Origin: Campylobacteraceae bacterium
GTDB taxonomy: Bacteria > Campylobacterota > Campylobacteria > Campylobacterales > Sulfurospirillaceae
DNA length: 64,000 bases
NCBI GenBank assembly: GCA_027050775.1
Contig: JALUBH010000018.1
Span: forward strand, 1 to 64,000
Reading direction: 5' to 3'
Part shown: piece by piece, positions 8,950-16,658 of the stretch
Layout: each line of letters opens with the position of its first letter
Position numbering within the stretch: the first letter of the stretch is position 1
Position numbers and translations under genes: made by a program
The notes under the pieces: generated by a model
The model's database searches: none
Told to the model about the DNA's origin: nothing
What the model saw: the letters and a program-made list of their open reading frames with translations, nothing else

Positions 8950-9803
8950 TATCTTTTTAACCTCGGATTCATAATATCTCTCATCCTGTCGCCTATAAGA
9001 TTGATAGATATAATCAACACCATAAGTAAAACTCCTGGAAACACAGAAGCCCACCAATACCCGCTAAATAGCACTTGATAACCATTTGCTATCAAAGAAC
9101 CCAATGAGGGCTGGGTGATAGGAACGCCCAAACCCAAAAAACTAAGTGTCGCTTCAAGTATGATTGCATTTGCTATTCTTACGGTTGCTATAACGATAAT
9201 TGGGGCTGTTGTGTTTGGCAAAATCTCACCAAATATGATACCAAAATTGCTCATCCCAAGTGCTTTGGCCGATTGGGCGTAGTCTTTTTCTTTCTCTGAA
9301 AGCACGACTCCTCTTGCTGTTCTTGCATAATATACCCAATTTACTATTGTGATAGCTATAACTACTTTTCCAATTCCCTCGCCCCAAAGTGCCATTATAA
9401 TAAGAGCTATCAAGATAGCAGGAAACGAGAGCTGAATATCTGCTATTCTCATGATAATAGTATCGACCCATCCTCCGTAAAACCCTGAAATCAAACCGAG
9501 AGTATATCCGATTATTACAGAGAATATAGTGCTCGTAAGACCTACATATAAGGAGATTCTAAGACCATATACCATGGCTGAATATATATCTCTCCCCTGT
9601 TCATCGGTACCTAGCCAAAAGTTGTGATTTGGAGGCTGAAAACTGTTTTTTAAAAAGAGTTGAGTTAAATCATAAGGATTTTGGTATGAAAACAGTGAAG
9701 GAAAGAGTGCAAAAACGCACAAAATTAAAAATATAATCAACCCACCAACCGCCAATTTATCTTCTAAAAACTCTACTACTACCTCATTTTTAAAAAATTT
9801 CAT
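8949..9803 (-). CDS. dppC: Peptide ABC transporter permease, DppC type
   Basis: 284 residues with an N-terminal transmembrane helix and a cytoplasmic BPD_transp_1 core of about five further helices. The N-terminal LGTDEQGRDIYSAMVYG signature of the OppC/DppC family and the EAA loop (ILPNTTAPIIV, about residue 195) that contacts the ATPases are present. It forms the membrane channel with DppB. It follows dppB after a single base, with its Shine-Dalgarno inside dppB, so the two are translationally coupled. Confidence 0.9.
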   Translation of the reverse strand: MKFFKNEVVVEFLEDKLAVGGLIIFLILCVFALFPSLFSYQNPYDLTQLFLKNSFQPPNHNFWLGTDEQGRDIYSAMVYGLRISLYVGLTSTIFSVIIGYTLGLISGFYGGWVDTIIMRIADIQLSFPAILIALIIMALWGEGIGKVVIAITIVNWVYYARTARGVVLSEKEKDYAQSAKALGMSNFGIIFGEILPNTTAPIIVIATVRIANAIILEATLSFLGLGVPITQPSLGSLIANGYQVLFSGYWWASVFPGVLLMVLIISINLIGDRMRDIMNPRLKR

Positions 9804-9804
9804 A

Positions 9805-10755
9805 TCACATTCTCACTCTTGGGTCAATAAAAGTGTAAAGAACATCAACCATAAAATTTATAGCTACAAATATAAAAGAGATAACTAGCAAATATGCCAC
9901 AACAACAGGCCTGTCAAGATTTTGAATAGAATCAATGATAAGTTTTCCAGTTCCCGGCCACGCAAATATGGTCTCCGTTACAATCGTAAAAGCAACAAGT
10001 TGACCAAATTGTATACCGATGACAGTGATAAGAGGTATAAGACTGTTTTTTAAAGCATGATAGTACACAATCACTCTTCTTGGAACACCTTTGGCTCTAG
10101 CAAGCTTGATATAATCTTGCATCATAACTTCCATCATGCCGGTTCTTGTCAACCTTAGAATCAAAGCCAATTGAAAAAACGAAAGTGTAAGCACAGGCAT
10201 GATAAGATGTTTGATTCCATCCCATGTAAATGCACTTGTAAAGAGATATACCGTCCCTCTTCCTGAACTCGGAAGCCAACCTAAAATCACCGAAAAAACA
10301 AGCACAAGCACCATGCCCGTCCAAAAAACGGGCACAGATATCCCGCTCAAAGAAAGGAACATAATCGCTTTGCTATACCAAGCTTTAGGCTTAATAGAGG
10401 CTATAATACCCAGGGGAACACCAAAAAGTATGGAAAATATCATGGCTAAAATCGAAAGCTCCAAAGTCGCCGGTAGTCTTTCAAATACAACATTAAGTGC
10501 AGGTTGTCCATAAACAAAAGATGTACCTAAGTTTCCTTTGGCTACATTTTTCAAAAAAGCTTCATACTGTTTTATAAATGACTGGTCAAGCCCTAAAGCA
10601 TGTCTCATCTCTATGACATCTTGTTGAGTGGCATCAGGTGGCAAGAGTAGTTGCACCGGGTCACCCGCTTTAAACATTATAAAAAACACTATGAAACTTA
10701 TAACAAACATGACTATAACTGAGTGAAATAGTCTATTTAATATATACTTTAACAT
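9805..10755 (-). CDS. dppB: Peptide ABC transporter permease, DppB type
   Basis: 316 residues with six predicted transmembrane helices. The OppB/DppB N-terminus (MLKYILNRLFHSVIVMFVIS) and the DP-hydrophobic stretch with LGLDQSFIKQY and GNLGTSF are typical. The EAA loop is ARAKGVPRRVIVYYHALKN (about 215-233). It lies 49 bp after dppA, separated by a hairpin that may lower its expression relative to the binding protein. Family assignment is firm; the exact substrate is not. Confidence 0.9.
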   Translation of the reverse strand: MLKYILNRLFHSVIVMFVISFIVFFIMFKAGDPVQLLLPPDATQQDVIEMRHALGLDQSFIKQYEAFLKNVAKGNLGTSFVYGQPALNVVFERLPATLELSILAMIFSILFGVPLGIIASIKPKAWYSKAIMFLSLSGISVPVFWTGMVLVLVFSVILGWLPSSGRGTVYLFTSAFTWDGIKHLIMPVLTLSFFQLALILRLTRTGMMEVMMQDYIKLARAKGVPRRVIVYYHALKNSLIPLITVIGIQFGQLVAFTIVTETIFAWPGTGKLIIDSIQNLDRPVVVAYLLVISFIFVAINFMVDVLYTFIDPRVRM

Positions 10756-10775
10756 CTCTATCCTCTGTAAAAGTA

Positions 10776-10797
10776 TCGCCCCCTAAAAAGGAGGCGA
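10776..10797 (-). promoter_or_regulatory. Intercistronic hairpin after dppA
   Basis: An 8-bp stem with loop TTTTTA on the minus strand: TCGCCTCC pairs with GGGGGCGA. One pair is G-U, which forms only in the minus-strand RNA, matching the direction of the operon. A short T-run follows. Such stem-loops after binding-protein genes are known in other ABC operons to stabilise the upstream message and attenuate downstream genes. Confidence 0.65.
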
Positions 10798-10804
10798 ATA
10801 TGGT

Positions 10805-12337
10805 TTATCTTATATCGTAAGCCCAGATTCTACTATCTGTCCTTGGTGTAAATTTTATCTTTTTACTGCTGGCATAGATGTCAACTTGAAAGTGAAGTGG
10901 TATGATATTTTGATCTTGAACCAATGCTATTTGCTGAGCTTCTCTCATCTCTTTTACTCTAGAAGTAGGATTCATATTGGCATCGCTCTCTTCTATAAGC
11001 TTGTCAACTTTAGGATTCGAGTACTTTCCGTTATTGTATCTTCCATATCCTCTTACATCATCTTTTGAGTGAATAACGCCATCTAATATGGAGCTTCCAT
11101 CGCCATCACTGCTAGCCCATCCGATAAGAAAGAAACTTGTATCTTGTTTAGCTGTTTTTGGGAAAAAAGTTGATTTTGGAGTCGCATTTACTTTAACTTT
11201 TATGCCTATTTTTGCCATAGATGAAGCAACTGCTTGGGCGATTTGTGCATCATTGATATATCTGTTGTTCGGTGCATCAAGAACTACTGAGAAACCATTT
11301 GGATATCCAGCTTCGGCTAATAATTTTTTAGCTTTTGCTGGATCATATTTAACTCTTTTAATGCTTGGGTCATATCCCACAACAACACTTGGGCTAAACT
11401 GAGCAGCAGGCACAGCAAAACTTTTCATTATATATTTAACGATAGCATCTTCATTTATACCATAATAGAGCGCTCTTCTAACTCTCACATCCAAAAAAGG
11501 GTTTATACCTGTTGGGCTCTTGATATAAGGCGATTTTTTTCTAAACTGATCCATCTGTAAGTATATAAGTCTAAGACCCGGTTTTACAAAAGTATTTAGC
11601 TTGCTATTGTTTTTGATTCTCTTTACATCTACCACAGGAACTCTGTTTATAAGATCTACCTCACCACTTAGTATAGCAGCTGTTCTTGTAGCGTTATTAG
11701 ATAAGACTCTAAAAATCAAATTATCAAATTTTGCTTTACCGGCCCAATAATTTGGATTTGCTTTAAACTTTATCTGATCACCTTTTCTCCAGAAAACAAA
11801 CTCATACGGACCTGTTCCTATAGGGTGCAGTCCTATCCACTCATCACTTTTTCCTTTCACAGTCTCTTTATCTAGTATATCTACATAAGTCAATTTTCTT
11901 AAAAATACCGGAAAAGCTTTTTTTGTGATAAATTTTACCGTATAGTCATTTATTTTTTCAACTTTGTCAATCATAGAGACTTTACCCTTAAAGCCTGATT
12001 TCTTCCAATTTTTAATTCTATTGAAAGTAAAAACAACATCATCCGCATTAAAAGTATTGCCATTATGGAATTTAACACCTTTTCTTAACTTCATAATCCA
12101 AACAGTAGGTTCAGGATTAGTCCATGATACTGCTAAATCAGGATGAACCTTTATATTCTCATCAAATCTTACCAAAGTATCAAATATATTTGACAAGATA
12201 GAGTTTGTAGCTGTTTCATTAAAAGCTTGAGGATCCATAGTGTATGCACCTGATGCCAAGCCAACCCTTAGAGTCTTTGCAACCCCCATAGTACCAACAA
12301 GCGCCAAGGCAGCAATTGCAACTGTTAATTTTTTCAT
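10805..12337 (-). CDS. dppA: Periplasmic peptide-binding protein, DppA/SBP_bac_5 family
   Basis: 510 residues with a signal peptide (MKKLTVAIAALALVGTMGVAK, cleavage near residue 20) and no lipobox Cys, so periplasmic rather than a lipoprotein. The SBP_bac_5 signature is present (TWIMKLRKGVKFHNGNTFNADDVVFTF split over residues 85-110) and the C-terminal half carries the second ligand-binding lobe. It delivers peptides to DppBC. It overlaps the M20 peptidase stop by an ATGA, with the Shine-Dalgarno AAAGGAG just inside that gene. The paralogue at 22.0 kb lacks transporter partners. Confidence 0.9.
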   Translation of the reverse strand: MKKLTVAIAALALVGTMGVAKTLRVGLASGAYTMDPQAFNETATNSILSNIFDTLVRFDENIKVHPDLAVSWTNPEPTVWIMKLRKGVKFHNGNTFNADDVVFTFNRIKNWKKSGFKGKVSMIDKVEKINDYTVKFITKKAFPVFLRKLTYVDILDKETVKGKSDEWIGLHPIGTGPYEFVFWRKGDQIKFKANPNYWAGKAKFDNLIFRVLSNNATRTAAILSGEVDLINRVPVVDVKRIKNNSKLNTFVKPGLRLIYLQMDQFRKKSPYIKSPTGINPFLDVRVRRALYYGINEDAIVKYIMKSFAVPAAQFSPSVVVGYDPSIKRVKYDPAKAKKLLAEAGYPNGFSVVLDAPNNRYINDAQIAQAVASSMAKIGIKVKVNATPKSTFFPKTAKQDTSFFLIGWASSDGDGSSILDGVIHSKDDVRGYGRYNNGKYSNPKVDKLIEESDANMNPTSRVKEMREAQQIALVQDQNIIPLHFQVDIYASSKKIKFTPRTDSRIWAYDIR

Positions 12338-13506
12338 GTTTTCTCCTTTGAAATAGTATCCTTGTTATCTAGTAATTGACTCATATATAGAACAAAAATT
12401 TTTATCCTATATATAAGCGACTCTTTGTATATAAACTCTTTTTTTGTATGACTAAAATTTCCAACTGCTCCCATTCCATCGACGACCGGTATGCCCATGG
12501 CACTTAAAAAATTTCCGTCTGATCCGCCACCTGTCGCAATCTCTTCACATTTTATACCCAAACCATGTGCTATATCCATATATAATTTTGCAAATCTGCC
12601 ACTCTCTTTACTCTTTTGCAGTGGTGGTCTGTTGAGTTCCAAATCGTACTTTATGGTAGCACCAACACTATTTTTGGAAGTTAATATCGCCTCTATATCG
12701 TTGAAAAGCTTTTTTTGCTGTTCTATCGTAGCAAATCTTATATCGACTATGATTTTTGTATATGCCGGCACTACATTTTTAGCAACTCCACCATTTATCT
12801 CATTACACCCGACTATCACGCCTTTTTCATAGTCATTTAAGGCTTCTAGTTTTTGGATAATTTCACAAGCAGCAAGCAATGAGTTTACGCCATTCCAAGG
12901 CTCTACCCCTGAATGTGCTGGTTTTCCAATAACCTCTATCTCTAAGCTTCCTACTCCTTTTCTACTTGTAACAATCTCTCCATTTGGACGACCGGGCTCA
13001 AATATAAAAGCAGCTTTTGCGCCTTTAAATTCACTCTCTAAAATCTCTTGAGAGTCAAGCGAACCCACCTCTTCATCCGAATTAAATAAAATTTTAAAAG
13101 GCAAGTCTCTGTTTGGATAGAGTTTTTTGAGTATATAAAACGAATACAAAGATACGATGAGGCCGGCTTTCATATCATTTGTTCCCGGACCTTTTAAAAG
13201 CCCATCAACCTCACTCATGGTTTGAAAATCACTCTGTGGCGGGTGAACCGTATCAAAATGACCTATAAAAGCATAATAATCCTCTTTTTTGTCTCTTCCA
13301 TACATAAGGTGAGGCCTGACCTCTTTGCTTGAGTATATACTCTCAAGAGGAACTCCAAGCTTTTCACCTATTTGGATTAATTTTTTTGAAACTTTTTCTA
13401 TGCCCTCGAGATTAGATGTAAAACTATTTATATTTACGATATTTTTAAAATCATCATAAATTTGAAAGCTTATATCATCCAAAATATAATCTAATTTTCT
13501 TATCAC
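12334..13506 (-). CDS. M20-family metallopeptidase, glutamate carboxypeptidase-like
   Basis: 390 residues, no signal peptide, so cytoplasmic. Zinc ligands and catalytic residues of clan MH are visible: GHFDTVHPP (His/Asp, about 82-90), GTNDMKAGL (bridging Asp about 108), NSDEEVGS (catalytic Glu pair about 143-150), FEPGRP (Glu about 171) and FSHTKKEF (last His about 357). The central dimerisation domain is present. The closest types are carboxypeptidase G2-like enzymes that remove C-terminal glutamate. First gene of the operon with the peptide importer and divergent from the aspartoacylase, so it probably processes what the importer brings in. The start is GTG with an AAAGG Shine-Dalgarno. 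Confidence 0.82.
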   Translation of the reverse strand: MIRKLDYILDDISFQIYDDFKNIVNINSFTSNLEGIEKVSKKLIQIGEKLGVPLESIYSSKEVRPHLMYGRDKKEDYYAFIGHFDTVHPPQSDFQTMSEVDGLLKGPGTNDMKAGLIVSLYSFYILKKLYPNRDLPFKILFNSDEEVGSLDSQEILESEFKGAKAAFIFEPGRPNGEIVTSRKGVGSLEIEVIGKPAHSGVEPWNGVNSLLAACEIIQKLEALNDYEKGVIVGCNEINGGVAKNVVPAYTKIIVDIRFATIEQQKKLFNDIEAILTSKNSVGATIKYDLELNRPPLQKSKESGRFAKLYMDIAHGLGIKCEEIATGGGSDGNFLSAMGIPVVDGMGAVGNFSHTKKEFIYKESLIYRIKIFVLYMSQLLDNKDTISKEKT

Positions 13507-13629
13507 TTGCTCAACCTTTTATCAACAACACTGCCTGATTATGACTTAAATATCGTAAAAATTGACTTAAATTCTCTAAATTAGAAATTGAAATACAACT
13601 TTAATGAAACTTGTGTTTCTTTTTTACGC

Positions 13630-13635
13630 TATAAT
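13630..13635 (+). promoter_or_regulatory. Predicted -10 box for the aspartoacylase gene
   Basis: TATAAT lies 25 bp before the chosen ATG at 13660. The same 153-bp intergenic space must hold the promoter of the divergent M20-dpp operon; the best minus-strand candidate is a CATAAT at 13543-13538. Confidence 0.5.
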
Positions 13636-13659
13636 TTTATAAAAGATCAAAGGATGCTT

Positions 13660-14550
13660 ATGTCAAATAAAATTAACAAAGTAGCAATCACGGGCGGCAC
13701 ACATGGAAACGAACTAACAGGTGTTTATCTGATTAACAAGTATAAAAAAAATCCTGATTTAGTAAAGAGAGAGGGGTTTGAAACTGTTTTTATGCATACA
13801 AATGTTGGTGCTATGGAAAAATGCACTAGATATGTGGACAAAGATTTAAATAGAACATTTATCAAGAATGATTTAGCAAATGACATGCTATACAGCTATG
13901 AAGATATCCTTGCAAAAAATATAAATGCTAAACTAGGGCCCAAAGGAAGTGAAAAAACAGCAGTTGATTTTATAGTTGATCTACACTCTACTACTTCTGA
14001 TATGGGACTTTCTATAGTTATAGACAATGATAACAAACTCACTTGGCAAGTAGTAGCATATCTAAAAGAGATCGAACCGAATCTTCACATATTTAGGTGG
14101 AAAGGAGATACAAAAGAGGTCTCTTTCGTAAACTCTATCACAAAAGATGGCTTCGCTATAGAAGTAGGGCCGATACCTCAGGGGGTTTTAAGGGCCGATC
14201 TATTTTTTGAAACCGAAAAACTAGTGGGATATATACTTGATTATTTTGAAAAACTAAACGCCGGCAAACTGGGAAAAAAATACAAAACTATTGAGATCTA
14301 CGACCACATAAAACTACTCGACTTTCCAAGAGGTGAAGATGGAGATATAAATGCAACAGTACATCCAAATCTTCAAGACAATGGATACTTTAAACTAACA
14401 AAAGGTGATCCTCTTTTTGTAACACTTGAGGGTGAGATCATAAAATATAAAGAAGATAAAGAGGCATATGCCCTTTTTATAAATGAGGCGGCATATTACG
14501 AAAAAGGGTTCGCCATGTGCCTAACTGAAAAAAAGGTGATTGATATATAA
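13660..14550 (+). CDS. Aspartoacylase-family (AspA) zinc deacylase
   Basis: 296 residues from the ATG at 13660, which sits five bases after AAAGGA; upstream in-frame starts overlap the promoter. Family features: GGTHGNELTG (His and Glu zinc ligands, about residues 13-22), DLNRTF (about 60-65) and DLHSTTSDMG (third zinc His, about 103-112), then the smaller C-terminal beta domain. The family hydrolyses N-acetylaspartate to acetate and aspartate, or related acyl amino acids. It is cytoplasmic and divergent from the M20 peptidase and peptide importer, which suggests a shared salvage role. The family is confident; the substrate is inferred. Confidence 0.85.
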   Translation: MSNKINKVAITGGTHGNELTGVYLINKYKKNPDLVKREGFETVFMHTNVGAMEKCTRYVDKDLNRTFIKNDLANDMLYSYEDILAKNINAKLGPKGSEKTAVDFIVDLHSTTSDMGLSIVIDNDNKLTWQVVAYLKEIEPNLHIFRWKGDTKEVSFVNSITKDGFAIEVGPIPQGVLRADLFFETEKLVGYILDYFEKLNAGKLGKKYKTIEIYDHIKLLDFPRGEDGDINATVHPNLQDNGYFKLTKGDPLFVTLEGEIIKYKEDKEAYALFINEAAYYEKGFAMCLTEKKVIDI

Positions 14551-14551
14551 A

Positions 14552-14576
14552 AAGGAGAGGTTGATACCCTCTCCTT
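14552..14576. terminator. Terminator between aspartoacylase and mscS genes
   Basis: A 9-bp stem (AAGGAGAGG with CCTCTCCTT, 7-nt loop) directly after the aspartoacylase stop, between two convergent genes, followed by GAGATTTATTT. It may serve both strands. Confidence 0.65.
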
Positions 14577-14581
14577 GAGAT

Positions 14582-15388
14582 TTATTTGTCGTTATGCACA
14601 TCCATCTGTGGATATGGTATAGAGATATTTTTTTCATCGAAAGTTAACTTGACTTTTTCTATGGTATCAAATTTTACTCCCCAATAATCCCCACTTTTTA
14701 CCCATGCACGAACCACAAAGTTTACGCTACTGTCTGCTAATTCGCTAACTGCCACAAAGGCAGCAGGATCTTCAAGAACTCTCTCATCTGCATTTATAAT
14801 CTCCTCAAGAGTTGTTTTTGCAAGTTTAAGATCATCATCATATCCTATGCCAAAAACAAAATCGACTCTTCTTGTCTCTTTTTTTGAAAAGTTTGTGATA
14901 TTTCCACCTATAATGGCTGAATTTGGTATGATAATTTGTTTGTTATCGCCGGTTTTCAAAAGAGTGCTAAAAAGATTTATCTCCTCTACCGCTCCACTCT
15001 CTCCTGCTGCATTAATAAAATCTCCAACATTAAAGGGTCTGAAAAATACAAGCAAAACTCCTGCACCAACATTTGAAAGTGTGCCTTGAAACGCCAAACC
15101 GACAGCCAAGCCTGCTGCACCGAGTACTGCTATAAATGAGTTGGTGTTTATACCAAGTTTACTCAAAGCTGCCAAAATAATAAATAGCATTAAGCCACCA
15201 TATATCACATTGCCACCAAATTTTGTTATCGTCTCGTCAAGATTTGCTTTTCTCATAGCTTTTTTTATGAGATTTGTTAGAAATCTTGCGATTATCTTAC
15301 CTATATAAAATATAAGTATTGCACCGATAAGCCTAAATCCATATAGGCTTATAAATGCTATCACTGTATCTAAATTAAAATTCATCAT
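14582..15388 (-). CDS. Small-conductance mechanosensitive channel, MscS family
   Basis: 268 residues, close to E. coli MscS. Three N-terminal transmembrane segments are followed by the pore-lining helix region with alternating Gly and Ala (GAAGLAVGLAFQGTLSNVGAGVLL, in parts about residues 90-115), then the beta domain with FNVGDFI and the C-terminal alpha/beta domain. It releases solutes upon hypo-osmotic shock. Eight bases after the OmpA-family gene stop on the other side lies its start; ATG codons at 15388 and 15385 are both usable, the second having better spacing. Confidence 0.88.
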   Translation of the reverse strand: MMNFNLDTVIAFISLYGFRLIGAILIFYIGKIIARFLTNLIKKAMRKANLDETITKFGGNVIYGGLMLFIILAALSKLGINTNSFIAVLGAAGLAVGLAFQGTLSNVGAGVLLVFFRPFNVGDFINAAGESGAVEEINLFSTLLKTGDNKQIIIPNSAIIGGNITNFSKKETRRVDFVFGIGYDDDLKLAKTTLEEIINADERVLEDPAAFVAVSELADSSVNFVVRAWVKSGDYWGVKFDTIEKVKLTFDEKNISIPYPQMDVHNDK

Positions 15389-15395
15389 TTAGCCC

Positions 15396-16583
15396 TTATT
15401 TTATAAACTTTGCATCAACTCTTCTATTTTTAGCTCTACCTTCTTTTGTTTTATTGCTTGCTATCGGATTTAACTCACCAAAACCTTTAATGCTAATTCT
15501 ACTTGGGTCAATCTTTAAAGCCTCTAGTGCGTCTGAAACAGCATTTGCTCTCATTAAGGATAGTTTCATATTGTATTTTTCACTTCCAACTGAGTCTGTA
15601 TTTCCTTCTAAAATCACTTTATAGTCCGGATTAAGATTCATAAAATTTGCAACTTTTTTTATATCTGCCATGTATTTTTTAGAAATATCGGCATCATTTG
15701 TAGCAAATGTTACATGCAAGTGTATAACTTTTACGCAACCATCGCTGTTTACAACATTTCCTGCCGGGGTATTTGGACACAAATCTTCAGAATTGACTAC
15801 ACCATCATGGTCACTGTCTAGCTCACAGCCTTTTGAGTTAACTTTGACACCTTGCGGGGTATTTGGACACATGTCTTTGCTATCTACCACACCGTCATTG
15901 TCGCTGTCTAGTTCACAACCTTTCTTGTCTACTTTTACACCTGCAGGAGTATTTGGACATAAATCCTGATTATTGTTTACACCGTCATGATCATCATCTC
16001 CAACCACAACCACAGGTTTTGGTTTTGGTACAGGGATTGGTTTTGCTACTGGTGCCACAGCCATAGGCTCAGCTTTTTTTCCAAAAGGAATTACAAATCC
16101 TACTGTATAAAAAAGATTATTGTCACCATGGTCAAATTTTATAGCATGTCTTACTTCTGCTCTCAAAGAGAAGTGATCAGTCACTTTGTATTTTAGCCCC
16201 AAACCATAGTTAAAAAATCCGCTGTCATTATTACCGGCAAATTCATTTGATAAATTTTCATAACCCAAGCCAATAAGTGAGTACAATGATAGTTTATCTC
16301 TAAGCGGATATGATTTTATAATATTTACAAAATATCTGGTTATATCAGTACTTCGTGTAGAATTATCATAATCAACATTATCACTTCTGTCGATTCCAAA
16401 TTCAACTTGATCAAATATAGAATTCACATTGATTCCAAATCTTAATCCATAAGTTAGTTGGTCATTTAGATCAAGATTGCCTTCCGGTAGCACACCGCCA
16501 ATGGTTGGTGTTATTTCATATTTGTAATTACTAGCAAAAACCAAGCTGCTAAGTAATGCAAACAACATAAGCATCTTTTTCAT
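15396..16583 (-). CDS. OmpA/OprF-family outer-membrane protein with thrombospondin type 3 repeats
   Basis: 395 residues: signal peptide (about 1-17), an eight-stranded beta-barrel domain (about 20-170), a Pro/Lys/Val-rich linker, three calcium-binding thrombospondin-3 repeats of about 30 residues each (pattern DxDxDGVxxxxDxCPNTP, about 192-283), and a C-terminal OmpA peptidoglycan-binding domain (about 285-395, with LEGNTDSVGSEKYN and SxxRANAVSDAL). It anchors the outer membrane to the cell wall and may act as a porin. It is followed after a short gap by mscS on the same strand, which could be co-transcribed. Confidence 0.9.
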   Translation of the reverse strand: MKKMLMLFALLSSLVFASNYKYEITPTIGGVLPEGNLDLNDQLTYGLRFGINVNSIFDQVEFGIDRSDNVDYDNSTRSTDITRYFVNIIKSYPLRDKLSLYSLIGLGYENLSNEFAGNNDSGFFNYGLGLKYKVTDHFSLRAEVRHAIKFDHGDNNLFYTVGFVIPFGKKAEPMAVAPVAKPIPVPKPKPVVVVGDDDHDGVNNNQDLCPNTPAGVKVDKKGCELDSDNDGVVDSKDMCPNTPQGVKVNSKGCELDSDHDGVVNSEDLCPNTPAGNVVNSDGCVKVIHLHVTFATNDADISKKYMADIKKVANFMNLNPDYKVILEGNTDSVGSEKYNMKLSLMRANAVSDALEALKIDPSRISIKGFGELNPIASNKTKEGRAKNRRVDAKFIK

Positions 16584-16658
16584 AATCTTCTCCTATAAAA
16601 AAATTTGTCAATATTGTATCATAATCCTCAATAAATAATAATTATTTTTTTGTGATAC

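Noticed and set aside
15750-16010. Spaced repeats that might be taken for a CRISPR array
   Set aside because: The repeats lie within a coding frame and encode thrombospondin-3 units; there are no unique spacers and no cas genes.
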